Shown here: piece after piece, positions 55,920 to 64,000 of the stretch | Position numbering within the stretch: position 1 is the stretch's first letter | How the letters are laid out: the number at the start of each line of letters is the position of its first letter | Source of the DNA: Poritiphilus flavus | GTDB taxonomy: Bacteria > Bacteroidota > Bacteroidia > Flavobacteriales > Flavobacteriaceae | DNA: 64,000 bases | Assembly: GCF_009901585.1 (NCBI RefSeq) | Contig: NZ_WXYO01000007.1 | Coordinates: 1-64,000 of the forward strand | Direction: 5' to 3' | Notes under the pieces: generated by a model | The model's database searches: none | What the model saw: the letters and a program-made list of their open reading frames with translations, nothing else | What the model was told of the DNA's origin: nothing | Position numbers and translations under genes: made by a program

Positions 55920-56810
55920 TTATTCGCTGAATTGAGCCGCTACCTTTTCCGCCTTGGAAGAGCCGGAGTAATCGTAAAAGCCTTCTCCGGTCTTTACCCC
56001 CAGTTTTCCGGCAGCTACCATATTGACCAACAGTGGGCAGGGGGCATATTTAGGATCTTTAAATCCATCGAACATAACATTCAAAATAGAGAGGCAAACA
56101 TCAAGCCCGATGAAATCAGCCAATTGTAACGGACCCATAGGATGAGCCATGCCCAGTTTCATCACAGTATCGATCTCGGCTACACCGGCTACGCCATGGA
56201 ACAGGGTCTCCATGGCCTCATTGATCATGGGCATTAAAATACGGTTGGCCACAAAACCAGGGTAATCATTTACCTCAGTCGGGGTCTTTCCCAGTTTGCG
56301 GGAAAGTTCCATAATTCGATTCGTCACCTCGTCAGAAGTACTGTAACCTCTTATGATCTCCACCAGCTTCATAATAGGTACCGGATTCATAAAGTGCATG
56401 CCAATGACCTGTTCAGGACGCGAAGTGGCTGCTGCGATCTGTGTAATGGAAATAGAGGAGGTATTAGTCGCGAGAATACAGTCCTTAGGGCATAAGGTGT
56501 CTAAATTGCTGAATATCTGCAATTTGAGCTCAGTGTTTTCAGTAGCGGCTTCAACCACAAGATCTGCCTTCTCAACTCCGGCAGACATATCGGTAAAGGT
56601 GCTGAGGTTTTGTAAAGTAGACTCCTTGTCCTGAGCGCTTATGCGCTCTTTGGCCAACATGCGATCCAGATTTTTTTCAATGGTCTGAACGCCTTTTTCC
56701 AGGGCCTTCTCAGAAATGTCGACTAAGTTTACCCGGAACCCGCTTTGAGCGAATACATGGGCTATTCCATTACCCATGGTTCCCGCACCTATTACTGCAA
56801 TTTGCTTCAT
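55920..56810 (-). CDS. 3-hydroxybutyryl-CoA dehydrogenase
   Basis: A 296-residue NAD-dependent 3-hydroxyacyl-CoA dehydrogenase, single-function type (Hbd/PaaH-like). Rossmann motif GAGTMGNGIAHVFAQSG (about 7-23), the catalytic HFMNPVPIMKLVEII region with the histidine, NDYPGFVANRILMP and MGPLQLADFIGLD. It oxidises short-chain 3-hydroxyacyl-CoA in fatty-acid or amino-acid breakdown. It lies 44 nt after the Gfo/Idh gene. Confidence 0.9.
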   Translation of the reverse strand: MKQIAVIGAGTMGNGIAHVFAQSGFRVNLVDISEKALEKGVQTIEKNLDRMLAKERISAQDKESTLQNLSTFTDMSAGVEKADLVVEAATENTELKLQIFSNLDTLCPKDCILATNTSSISITQIAAATSRPEQVIGMHFMNPVPIMKLVEIIRGYSTSDEVTNRIMELSRKLGKTPTEVNDYPGFVANRILMPMINEAMETLFHGVAGVAEIDTVMKLGMAHPMGPLQLADFIGLDVCLSILNVMFDGFKDPKYAPCPLLVNMVAAGKLGVKTGEGFYDYSGSSKAEKVAAQFSE

Positions 56811-56854
56811 ATATTATTTGTTCTAAGAGTTAGGTTAGTGTCCGATCAGAGGCC

Positions 56855-57814
56855 TCAGAATGAGCTAATGATCTCTAATGCGACCCTCAGCGCCCTGGTA
56901 CCATCTTCCAGGCTTACCAGAGGTTCGGTATCTTTTTCTATGGCCTCTGCAAAGGTCTCCAATTCGTCCAGAATAGCATTGTTGAGATTGATCTCAGGAT
57001 TCTCAAAATAGATCTGCTTGCGCACTCCTTCGGCATTTTGCAAAACCATGTCGAACTCCCCTGGATTTTCAGGAGCGTCTTTCATCTTGACCACTTCTAC
57101 CTTCTTCTCCAGGAAATCCACCGAAATGTAGGCATCTCGCTGAAAGAACCTGGATTTACGCATATTTTTTAACGAGATCCTGCTTGCTGTAAGATTGGCC
57201 ACACAGCCATTTTCAAATGCTATCCTGGCGTTGGCAATATCCGGGGAGTTACTGATTACCGAGACTCCGCTTGCACTTATTTGCTTTACCTCAGAAGGCA
57301 CCACGCTCAGTATGGCATCTATATCGTGTATCATCAGGTCCAGGACAACCGGTACATCCGTGCCCCTTGGGTTAAATTCAGCCAGCCTGTGAGTTTCTAT
57401 GAACATGGGGTTCTCAATAGCTTCCCTTACCGCCAAAAAAGCTGGATTAAATCGTTCTACATGTCCAACCTGCCCTTTTACCCCGTATTTTTTCTGAAGG
57501 GAGAGTAGTGCTTCTGCCTCTTCCAGGGTATTGGTTATAGGTTTTTCAAGGAATACGTGCTTTCCCTTTTCCATGGCCCTTTTGGCACAGTCAAAATGCG
57601 AAAGGGTAGGAGTAACCACATCAATTACATCTACAGCGTCTATAAGCGTGTTGATGTTGTCAAAGTAGGTATATCCGAATTCTTTGGAGACCGCTGAACC
57701 ATTGATGGCATCGGCATCGTAAAAGCCAATTAGCTCATATTTAGCAGATTCATTCAGTAATCGAAGATGTATTTTTCCCAAATGCCCGGCACCTAATACG
57801 CCAACTTTTAGCAT
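56855..57814 (-). CDS. Gfo/Idh/MocA family oxidoreductase
   Basis: A 319-residue NAD(P)-dependent oxidoreductase: Rossmann N-terminus VGVLGAGHLGKIHLRLL, then VTPTLSHFDCAKRAMEKGKHVFLEKPI with the conserved E-K-P, and a C-terminal beta-sheet domain. The substrate, likely a sugar or polyol, is unknown. The frame extends 32 codons upstream, but ATG 57814 matches family starts and lies 16 nt after a consensus promoter. It heads the leftward series of eight genes. Confidence 0.86.
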   Translation of the reverse strand: MLKVGVLGAGHLGKIHLRLLNESAKYELIGFYDADAINGSAVSKEFGYTYFDNINTLIDAVDVIDVVTPTLSHFDCAKRAMEKGKHVFLEKPITNTLEEAEALLSLQKKYGVKGQVGHVERFNPAFLAVREAIENPMFIETHRLAEFNPRGTDVPVVLDLMIHDIDAILSVVPSEVKQISASGVSVISNSPDIANARIAFENGCVANLTASRISLKNMRKSRFFQRDAYISVDFLEKKVEVVKMKDAPENPGEFDMVLQNAEGVRKQIYFENPEINLNNAILDELETFAEAIEKDTEPLVSLEDGTRALRVALEIISSF

Positions 57815-57829
57815 GCTTTGAATTTTTGC

Positions 57830-57858
57830 CAAAAATAAACATAGTTTGTGAGTTACAA
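57830..57858 (-). promoter_or_regulatory. Consensus promoter of the Gfo/Idh-led gene series
   Basis: On the minus strand: TTG (57856-57858), an 18-nt spacer, TATTTTTG (57830-57837). Both boxes match the Bacteroidota consensus exactly. Confidence 0.62.
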
Positions 57859-57998
57859 TCACATCGTTATAAAAGATTAACTGCCAATTCCAATCTTGGC
57901 CTCCAATCAAATACGGAAAACAATTTCTTGATCAGGACGAGAATTTATACTTCCTTCTTCAGTGAAACTTTCCTAATTTTACGGATAAAACCAAACCT

Positions 57999-58640
57999 TT
58001 GCAAGATACTTTGAAACATAGGGGAATGCGCAATAAGCTGGTTGATACCGTGGCCGGAAAAGGTATCAAGAGTAAAGCTGTGCTGGAAGCGCTCAGGGCG
58101 GTACCCCGACACCTTTTTATGGACAGTGGGTTTGAAAGCCATGCCTACCAGGACAAAGCATTTCCTATTGCCGCCGGGCAAACCATTTCACAACCTTTTA
58201 CAGTAGCTTACCAATCGGAGTTGTTAGACGTTCAAAAGAATGATAAGATCCTGGAAATAGGTACCGGAAGTGGTTACCAGACAGCCGTTCTTCTTGAACT
58301 TAAGGCCAGGGTATATACCATTGAAAGACAACTGGAACTATTCAAAAAGGTCAAACTCTTTTTCCAAAAAATGGGATATCGTCCCAAGAAATTGATCTTT
58401 GGTGATGGATACAAAGGACTTCCCGAAGAAGCTCCTTTCGACGGGATCATTGTTACCGCCGGAGCCCCTGAAGTACCCAAAGCTCTGCTATCACAGCTCA
58501 AGGTTGGCGGGCGCCTTGTGATCCCGGTAGGGCAGGACGAACAGCAAATGACCCTGATTATACGTAAGTCTGATAAAGAATTTGAACGGAAAACCTATGG
58601 TGCTTTCCGTTTCGTACCGCTACTGGAAGACAAGAATTAG
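57999..58640 (+). CDS. pcm: Protein-L-isoaspartate O-methyltransferase
   Basis: A 213-residue enzyme that methylates isoaspartyl residues for protein repair. ALRAVPRHLFMDSG, AFPIAAGQTISQPFTVA, the AdoMet site LEIGTGSGYQTAVL and FDGIIVTAGAPEVP are characteristic. I start at the TTG (57999), giving MQDTLKHRGMRNKLV as in homologues; ATG 58026 is the alternative. It converges with smpB. Confidence 0.9.
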   Translation: MQDTLKHRGMRNKLVDTVAGKGIKSKAVLEALRAVPRHLFMDSGFESHAYQDKAFPIAAGQTISQPFTVAYQSELLDVQKNDKILEIGTGSGYQTAVLLELKARVYTIERQLELFKKVKLFFQKMGYRPKKLIFGDGYKGLPEEAPFDGIIVTAGAPEVPKALLSQLKVGGRLVIPVGQDEQQMTLIIRKSDKEFERKTYGAFRFVPLLEDKN

Positions 58641-58665
58641 CGCATTGGGCAGGACTTCCTGATCC

Positions 58666-59127
58666 CTAGTTGTTGAAGTTCTTTTTGATCCTGTCCAGGT
58701 TCCTTTTGTTATCCCTGTCTTTGATCGTTTCACGTTTGTCGTAAAGCTTCTTACCCCGGGCTAGAGCTATCTTCATTTTGGCCAAACCGCGTTCGTTGAT
58801 GAAGAGGTTCAGAGGAACGATGGTATTGCCTGAGGTCTTTACTTCTTTTCTGAGCTTTCGCAATTCCTGCTTGTTCAGCAATAATTTACGTTCCGCTTTT
58901 GGTCTGTGGTTAAAGTGAGAAGCATGGCTATACTCCTCTACGTGCATATTGATCACGAAAAGCTCCCCCGCCTCGTTGAATTCGCAGAAACTTTCGGTGA
59001 TAGAGGCCTTCCCCAGCCGTATGGACTTGATTTCCGTACCTGAAAGTACCAATCCTGCAATATAAGTGTCCAGTAATTCATACTCAAACCGGGCTTTTTT
59101 ATTTTTTATGTTGATGTTCTTCTGCAT
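58666..59127 (-). CDS. smpB: SsrA-binding protein SmpB
   Basis: A 153-residue partner of tmRNA in rescue of stalled ribosomes. [46 protein letters not shown]-like segment [14 protein letters not shown], and a basic C-terminal tail ([19 protein letters not shown]) are typical. No tmRNA (ssrA) gene is seen in the window. Confidence 0.95.
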   Translation of the reverse strand: MQKNINIKNKKARFEYELLDTYIAGLVLSGTEIKSIRLGKASITESFCEFNEAGELFVINMHVEEYSHASHFNHRPKAERKLLLNKQELRKLRKEVKTSGNTIVPLNLFINERGLAKMKIALARGKKLYDKRETIKDRDNKRNLDRIKKNFNN

Positions 59128-59240
59128 AAAGGCACAAAGGTGCGTATTTTTTTGTTAGTACTTTTGGAAAATATGCCGATTTCAATCGGGATTTGTAAAG
59201 AATTGGCCAATTTTACGATTATAAAAGAAACGACAGCAAC

Positions 59241-59987
59241 ATGAGATATTACCTGCTATTGGCCGTTTTGGTCACAGCTTTTGGATGCCGCAATGAACCT
59301 AAAGAACCTGTCGCACAGGAGATCATAGACAAGGCTATCGAGGTTTCCGGGGGCCCTCTTTATACCAGCAGTAACTTTTCTTTCGAGTTCCGCGATCGCA
59401 AATACACCCTGGAAAGGGATAAGGAAAAAATACTAAAGCGGATCACTCTGACAGATTCATCAGAGATCACAGACATCAAAGAACCCAGGCGTTTCAGGCG
59501 TTTGATAAACGGAGAAGAGGTTCAGGTGGTAGATTCCATGGCTCGTAAATATGCCAACTCCGTGAATTCTGTCCATTACTTTGCCTACCTTCCCTATGGC
59601 CTGAATGACCCGGCTGTAAACAAAAAATACCTGGGCGAGGAAGATCTAAAAGGTCAGAGCTACTACAAAGTGGAAGTCACTTTTGATCAGCAGGGGGGAG
59701 GTGACGATTTTGAAGACACCTATATCTATTGGTTCAATAAACAAACGTTCAAACCGGATTATCTGGCTTATGATTATCATACGGATGGTGGCGGCATGCG
59801 TTTTAGGGAAGCATTTAACGAGCGCTATGTGGGAGGAATTCGATTTGTGGATTACAACAACTACAAGCCTGAGTCTAAAGACATAGCACTGACAAGCATA
59901 GGTAAACTCTTCGAAGAAGACAAACTGGAGTTACTCTCCAAGGTTGAACTGGATAATGTGGTAGTTAATCCGGGCAATTACAATTGA
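59241..59987 (+). CDS. DUF6503-like lipoprotein
   Basis: A 248-residue lipoprotein: signal peptide ending in the lipobox TAFGC, then AQEIIDKAIEVSGGPLYTSS, a pattern of DUF6503-type outer-membrane-lipoprotein-like (LolA-like fold) proteins of Bacteroidota. Function unknown, perhaps lipid or lipoprotein binding. Its 3' end overlaps the convergent histidine phosphatase by 23 nt. Confidence 0.7.
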   Translation: MRYYLLLAVLVTAFGCRNEPKEPVAQEIIDKAIEVSGGPLYTSSNFSFEFRDRKYTLERDKEKILKRITLTDSSEITDIKEPRRFRRLINGEEVQVVDSMARKYANSVNSVHYFAYLPYGLNDPAVNKKYLGEEDLKGQSYYKVEVTFDQQGGGDDFEDTYIYWFNKQTFKPDYLAYDYHTDGGGMRFREAFNERYVGGIRFVDYNNYKPESKDIALTSIGKLFEEDKLELLSKVELDNVVVNPGNYN

Positions 59988-60510
59988 AATTCAGCTTGGT
60001 ACAACTTGTCTGATTTCCAACAACCTGCACTATAAAAAGGCTGCCGTTATCCCGGTCGTCCATACTGCCAAATCGCTCTTCTCCCAGCATTTTATTGACA
60101 AAATCCGGAGTAGTATTGCTGTGCCCGACCACGAGGACGTCTTTGCCAAGATTGTCCGCCTTAAATTGGGCAATATCAACCTCACCCGGACTGTAATACT
60201 GTACGGTAATGTCTTGCTTAACAGCCGATGGGGCAGCGGTCATTGAAGTTCTTTCGTAATCGGTGGTATAGATAGCATCCAGGGAAACATCGTTCAGGAT
60301 CTCCGCCCAGTGCATCGCCCGTCCAAGTCCCTTCTGATTCAATTCAGGGTCAATGTCATCGGAATTGCTTCGGTCCTTTTCCGCGTGACGAATGAAATAG
60401 AAGGTTGAAACTTCTTGACTTTCAATGGTTTCCGAAGCCTTGTTTTCATCCTTACAAGCTATAAGAGTTATTAAAAAAAAAGCGAAGATTAGCAGATGAT
60501 TAGTTTTCAT
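59965..60510 (-). CDS. Histidine-phosphatase-family lipoprotein
   Basis: A 181-residue phosphatase of the phosphoglycerate-mutase superfamily. The signal peptide ends in the lipobox LIAC; the catalytic motif is FIRHAEKDRS (the R-H-A), and VVGHSNTTPDFVN carries the second histidine. As a periplasm-side lipoprotein it would remove phosphate from a small substrate, unknown. It overlaps DUF6503 by 23 nt at the 3' ends. Confidence 0.85.
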   Translation of the reverse strand: MKTNHLLIFAFFLITLIACKDENKASETIESQEVSTFYFIRHAEKDRSNSDDIDPELNQKGLGRAMHWAEILNDVSLDAIYTTDYERTSMTAAPSAVKQDITVQYYSPGEVDIAQFKADNLGKDVLVVGHSNTTPDFVNKMLGEERFGSMDDRDNGSLFIVQVVGNQTSCTKLNFNCNCPD

Positions 60511-60552
60511 AATTGATTGGATTGCATAAATTTGTCAGCTTGCTATTATTTA

Positions 60553-60600
60553 ACTGATATTCAGTAAAAATAGTATTTAAAACCCAATGTTTTTACATTG
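60553..60600. promoter_or_regulatory. Two palindromes before the PorP/SprF fusion gene
   Basis: ACTGA-TAT-TCAGT (60553-60565) and CAATGT-TTTT-ACATTG (60585-60600) lie in the 92-nt divergent gap; the second ends 2 nt before the ATG. Either could bind a regulator or shape the leader. A TetR gene is 1.9 kb away. Confidence 0.28.
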
Positions 60601-60602
60601 CC

Positions 60603-62483
60603 ATGACCAAACGTCAACTTGCACTTTTTGCGTTATTTATCGGTCTATTCGTCAGGTCTCAGGAGGTAGAGTTACCTCCGGATTTCAGGCAACTCAACCT
60701 TGTGGAATTTAACTCCAGCCTGTTGAATCCGGTATTTTCTCTGGATCGAAACAGTCCGGAGTCGGTGGCCCTGTGGACCCGATGGCAATGGCAAACCGTT
60801 GATGGAGATCCCACAACCCTCTTTTTGAATTACACACGGCAGCTCAATGCGGTTTCCAGTGTGGGAGCAGGTTTTTTACAGCACAATACCGGCGTCTTTT
60901 TGCTTACAGGAGGAGCCCTCAATTACGCTCGTAGTTTTGACCTTCCTTCCGACATGAAGATCGTACTGGGTCTGAATGTTCTGGGATATCAGCGGGAACT
61001 CGCGGCGGATCCCTTCGACCCGAATATCCAGGTGCTTCCGGGACTGGCAGAAAGCAATGATTTTATTCTTCAGGCTGCTCCGGGGGTGCAGTTCCAATAT
61101 CAGCGATTCCGGATCGGCTTTGTAGGTGAAAACCTTTTGGAATACAATTTCAACAACAGTAGAACTGAATCTTCCTCAGATGAAAAGGTGTATGTGGGTT
61201 TGATGAGCTACAATTTTCCAGTTACCATCTTTGGATCTACGGATGAGTCTTTTATCCAGCCTACGGTATATCTGAAATCCCTTCCCGGTCTTGATGATCA
61301 ATTCGGGTTCACGGCCCTTTTCTCGACACCTAAATTCTGGGCCCAAACGGGATACAACAACTTTTATGGGATTTCCGCCGGGGCAGGCGGACGCTTCTTT
61401 AAGAACTGGTCCATTGGAGCTTTGATGGAGTTTGGTACCAGCAGTGATCTGGAAGGGCAGGATCCTACATTTGAGTTCGTAACAGCTTATACTTTCGGAC
61501 CAAAGGCCATCGAAAGAAGGCTGGTGGAAAATGATGAGGAAACCGAAGAAGAACTTGCCGCGGAAACTGAAGATGAGCAAGAGAAACAAGAGCAGGAGCT
61601 GGCCAAAGCAGAAGCCCTGGCCCAGGAGGCAGCTCAGAAAAGACAGGATTCCATAAACCAGGTTAGGGAAGCAGAGGCCCTGGCTGAGACGCAACGTTTG
61701 CAACAACAAAGAACCGATTCCATTGCAAGGTCCGAAAGGGAATCCGCGCTGGAGGCGGAGCGACTAAAACAACAGCAAACCTTAGATTCCATTGAAAATG
61801 CAAGAAGGCATGAGGCCCTTGCTGCGGCACAAAGAGAACGAGAAGAACGCCGGCAGGATTCAATAAATGCTGTGCGCAGGCAGGAAGCCCTGGCTGCGGC
61901 CCGGAAAGAACGAGAAGATCGCAGGAGAGATTCAATAGCCGCCGTTCGTGAGCAGGAAGCCATAGTAGCGGCCCGGAAGAAACGTCAAGATCGAAGGAGA
62001 GACTCCATAGCCGCTGTTCGCGAGCAGGAAGCCATAGCCTCAGCCCGTAAAGAACGGGAAGACCGTAGAAGAGATTCAATAGCCGCGGTTCGACAACAGG
62101 AAGCGCTGGCGGAGGCCAGAAGGGTGCAGGAACAAAAAAGACAGGACTCTATCCAGGCTGCAAAACTGGCAGAAGCAGAAAAAGAGGAGGTAAAACCAAA
62201 AGCCGGTGAAAAATACGAAGAGGTGGCAAACGCTGATGGCCTGCAACCAGGGTATTACCTGATAGCCAATGTCTTCGGAACCAAAAAATACTTTGAACGC
62301 TTTATGAAGACCCTTTCCGATCAGGGACTTGAGCCCAAGTCGTTCTACAGAAGTCTCAATAAATACAATTACGTTTACTTAAGGCGTTACAACACCATCG
62401 GAGAGGCAAGAAGGGCCAGGGACAGCAAATTTGGCGGAAGATATCCGGACAAGACCTGGATCTTCAGGGTAGTGGGCGACTAA
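60603..62483 (+). CDS. PorP/SprF-like barrel fused to charged helix and SPOR domain
   Basis: A 626-residue outer-membrane protein in three parts. A signal peptide (about 1-19) and a PorP/SprF-type barrel (about 20-300; FNSSLLNPVFSLDRNSPES, NYTRQLNAVSSVGAGFLQHN). Then about 220 residues of alternately charged sequence built of 23-24-residue repeats, each with the core RRDSI or RQDSI; the DNA repeats every 72 bp at 61785, 61857, 61929, 62001, 62073 and 62145. Then a SPOR-like domain (about 545-626; GYYLIANVFGTKKYFERFMKTL, YNYVYLRRYNTIGEARRAR) that would bind bare glycan strands. The protein likely ties a type IX secretion or gliding component to peptidoglycan. Confidence 0.85.
   Translation: MTKRQLALFALFIGLFVRSQEVELPPDFRQLNLVEFNSSLLNPVFSLDRNSPESVALWTRWQWQTVDGDPTTLFLNYTRQLNAVSSVGAGFLQHNTGVFLLTGGALNYARSFDLPSDMKIVLGLNVLGYQRELAADPFDPNIQVLPGLAESNDFILQAAPGVQFQYQRFRIGFVGENLLEYNFNNSRTESSSDEKVYVGLMSYNFPVTIFGSTDESFIQPTVYLKSLPGLDDQFGFTALFSTPKFWAQTGYNNFYGISAGAGGRFFKNWSIGALMEFGTSSDLEGQDPTFEFVTAYTFGPKAIERRLVENDEETEEELAAETEDEQEKQEQELAKAEALAQEAAQKRQDSINQVREAEALAETQRLQQQRTDSIARSERESALEAERLKQQQTLDSIENARRHEALAAAQREREERRQDSINAVRRQEALAAARKEREDRRRDSIAAVREQEAIVAARKKRQDRRRDSIAAVREQEAIASARKEREDRRRDSIAAVRQQEALAEARRVQEQKRQDSIQAAKLAEAEKEEVKPKAGEKYEEVANADGLQPGYYLIANVFGTKKYFERFMKTLSDQGLEPKSFYRSLNKYNYVYLRRYNTIGEARRARDSKFGGRYPDKTWIFRVVGD
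61640..62160 (+). repeat. In-frame 69-72-bp tandem repeat in the PorP/SprF fusion gene
   Basis: The codons for D-S-I recur at 61647, 61716, 61785, 61857, 61929, 62001, 62073 and 62145, spaced 69, 69, then 72 bp. The last four units are closest in sequence, which points to recent duplication. All units keep the reading frame and code for a charge-alternating helix. Confidence 0.85.
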
Positions 62484-62487
62484 AGGC

Positions 62488-63084
62488 CTATTTCTGTATT
62501 TCCTTACTGATCAGCAAATTCAAATAGGTAACAGTATTAAGCAGGTACTTACGGTCGTCGGTAATGGTCGCCATTGAAACAGCCCCCTGTAGCATTGTGT
62601 AAAGCTGTTTTGCAAATTGAAGTGGTGTAACCGGTAATCTAAGTTCTCCTTTGTTGATACCATCTTCCAGAACCAGGGCTATCTTCCCTTCAATATCTTT
62701 TACGGTTTCACGTACGGCAGCCGCCAGCAGCGGATTGTTATACTTACCATCTACCCCTACATTCAGGACAGGGCAGCCTCCCATCTCCTGGACAAATTCG
62801 TCATAGTTGCGATAAAAATCCGTCAGGGAATACAATTTCTGAAGTGCGTTTCCCTCATTGTCAAGCTGCTCTTCAATAGCCAGAAGCAATCGCTTGCTGT
62901 TGAATTCAAAAGCAGCCAGGGCCAATGCCTCCTTATTCTCAAAATTGCCGTAAAGAGCCCCTTTGGTAAGTCCGGTAGCTTCCGTGAGATCACTCATACT
63001 GGTGCCAACGTAACCGTGCTTGTTAAAAATCGGTGCAACGGTTTCGATGATATAAGCGGTGGTTCTCTCGGCTTTGGTGGACAT
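62488..63084 (-). CDS. TetR/AcrR family transcriptional regulator
   Basis: A 198-residue TetR-type repressor. The helix-turn-helix is at the N-terminus (about 10-55; FNKHGYVGTSMSDLTEATGL, then GALYGNFENKEAL), and the ligand-binding helical part follows. The regulated genes and inducer are unknown. It converges with the PorP/SprF fusion (4 nt between stops) and lies downstream of clpB with a terminator between. Confidence 0.9.
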   Translation of the reverse strand: MSTKAERTTAYIIETVAPIFNKHGYVGTSMSDLTEATGLTKGALYGNFENKEALALAAFEFNSKRLLLAIEEQLDNEGNALQKLYSLTDFYRNYDEFVQEMGGCPVLNVGVDGKYNNPLLAAAVRETVKDIEGKIALVLEDGINKGELRLPVTPLQFAKQLYTMLQGAVSMATITDDRKYLLNTVTYLNLLISKEIQK

Positions 63085-63145
63085 AGAAGTGCTATTTTTT
63101 ACGAATATAAAAAAACTAAGTGCTGCATAGAATAGGTTTTATAAA

Positions 63146-63184
63146 AAAAGCATGTCCAGAGGACTATACCCCGGACATGCTTTT
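63146..63184. terminator. Terminator after clpB
   Basis: Arms AAAAGCATGTCC (63146-63157) and GGACATGCTTTT (63173-63184), 12 perfect pairs with a 15-nt loop. On the minus strand seven T residues follow, so it mainly ends clpB before tetR. Confidence 0.75.
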
Positions 63185-63205
63185 AATAGTCATGAATAAT
63201 TTTGC

Positions 63206-64000
63206 TTATCCTACGAGCTCAGACTGATTTCTAAAGACCAGTTCATCATCAAATGAATCGATCAAAACAATACTGTCTGCCGTGATACGGCCGCTTAATA
63301 GTTCCTTGGACAGTTTGTTCAACACCTCTTTCTGTATTACCCGCTTAATAGGCCTTGCCCCGTATTGAGGGTCAAATCCTTTTTTGGCAAGATAGCTCAC
63401 GGCTTCGTCTGTGGCATCTATAGTGATATGCTGCTTGGCCACCATCTTCTTGAGCTGTTCCAGTTGCAGGCCGACGATCTTGGTGATGTTCTCCTGGCTG
63501 AGCGGAGTAAACATGATGATATCGTCTATCCTGTTCAGGAATTCCGGACGTATGGTCTTGCGCAACAGGCCGAGCACTTCCACCCGGGCTGCTTCTGTAG
63601 CGCTGTGAATATCATTGCTGTCCTCGAACTTTTCCTGAATGATATGGCTGCCCATATTACTGGTCATGATAATGATGGTGTTCTTAAAATCTGCCACCCT
63701 TCCCTTATTGTCCGTTAGCCTGCCTTCATCCAGTACCTGAAGCAGCACATTGAAAGTATCCGGATGCGCCTTTTCAATTTCGTCCAGCAGTACTACGGAA
63801 TAGGGCTTTCTTCGGACGGCTTCGGTTAACTGTCCTCCTTCGTCGTAGCCGACATATCCGGGAGGGGCTCCCACCAGCCTGCTGACTGAATGCCTTTCCT
63901 GGTATTCGCTCATATCAATTCGGGTAATGGCGTTGTCATCGTCAAAGAGGAAGGCTGCTAGCGTTTTGGCCAACTCTGTTTTTCCCACTCCTGTTGTACC
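63206..64000 (-). CDS. clpB: ATP-dependent chaperone ClpB, 3' part
   Basis: The C-terminal 264 residues of a ClpB disaggregase; the gene continues past 64000. This covers the second AAA+ domain: Walker A GTTGVGKTELAK begins at the window edge, RIDMSEYQERHSVSRLVGAPPGYVGY is the ClpB/ClpC pore-loop region, VLLDEIEKAHPD is Walker B, and the C-terminal D2 small domain (YGARPIKRVIQKEV) ends the protein. It rescues aggregated proteins with DnaK. The GTG at 63988 lies inside Walker A and is not the start. Confidence 0.94.
   Translation of the reverse strand, partial: GTTGVGKTELAKTLAAFLFDDDNAITRIDMSEYQERHSVSRLVGAPPGYVGYDEGGQLTEAVRRKPYSVVLLDEIEKAHPDTFNVLLQVLDEGRLTDNKGRVADFKNTIIIMTSNMGSHIIQEKFEDSNDIHSATEAARVEVLGLLRKTIRPEFLNRIDDIIMFTPLSQENITKIVGLQLEQLKKMVAKQHITIDATDEAVSYLAKKGFDPQYGARPIKRVIQKEVLNKLSKELLSGRITADSIVLIDSFDDELVFRNQSELVG

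Noticed and set aside
61176-62079. Minus-strand frames over the PorP/SprF fusion gene
   Set aside because: They mirror the low-complexity repeats; the serine/arginine-rich products are artefacts.

Overview
The window is chromosomal DNA of a member of the Bacteroidota, almost certainly family Flavobacteriaceae; I cannot fix the genus. Three things support this. Many proteins belong to lineage-restricted families: DUF6048/DUF6452 beside rlmD, DUF6913 beside dapA, a bamD-rpoZ-coaBC-DUF4835 run, and a PorP/SprF type IX secretion protein. GAPDH is the long form of about 480 residues. Several upstream regions carry the Bacteroidota promoter pattern TTG-N17-23-TAnnTTTG, with little Shine-Dalgarno signal. 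No rRNA, tRNA, insertion sequence, prophage or CRISPR array was seen. Gene density is high, and apart from 1-783 no gap exceeds about 210 bases.

Layout. 1-668 is a tandem array of about 155-bp structured units, each closed by one of two kinds of rho-independent terminator; this is the least explained part of the window. 784-8594 holds an amidohydrolase, a hemolysin III-like membrane protein, a ThuA-like lyase or hydrolase, a ZIP transporter, a THUMP RNA methyltransferase and the rlmD cluster. 8803-15957 holds ornithine aminotransferase, the rplS/trmD neighbourhood, GAPDH and an HtrA protease. 16093-19217 encodes envelope and peptidoglycan functions (dapF, mltG, a lysozyme-like protein). 19275-25681 holds dnaA with two small genes, a thioesterase and the ribD operon. 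25866-30243 holds prmC-LOG-ligA, a secreted M23-type protein and a small unknown gene.

30269-36757 holds an alcohol dehydrogenase and a four-gene operon that joins a two-part 5'-nucleotidase to fdhD and a YdeP-type molybdopterin oxidoreductase. 36824-44544 runs through DUF6913-dapA, bamD-rpoZ-coaBC-DUF4835, an SRPBCC/GyrI-like protein and recN. 44647-50480 holds fabI, a glycosyltransferase, a YbbR protein, coaE and a two-component system. 50529-57814 is a tightly packed leftward series of eight genes reading from one consensus promoter at 57830-57858: Gfo/Idh oxidoreductase, 3-hydroxyacyl-CoA dehydrogenase, DUF1015, YggS, exonuclease/GIY-YIG, ion channel, miaA and gluconokinase. 57999-64000 holds pcm, smpB, two lipoproteins, a PorP/SprF-SPOR fusion, a TetR regulator and the 3' part of clpB, which is cut by the window edge.

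Most of the content is housekeeping: translation and RNA modification, cofactor synthesis (riboflavin, two CoA steps), lysine/peptidoglycan precursors, replication and repair. The items most worth a second look are the structured tandem array, the PorP/SprF-charged helix-SPOR fusion, the two-gene 5'-nucleotidase in a molybdoenzyme operon, the rplS leader, and a voltage-gated-type channel with a cytoplasmic zinc ribbon. All calls come from reading the sequence and recalled family knowledge; no searches were run.
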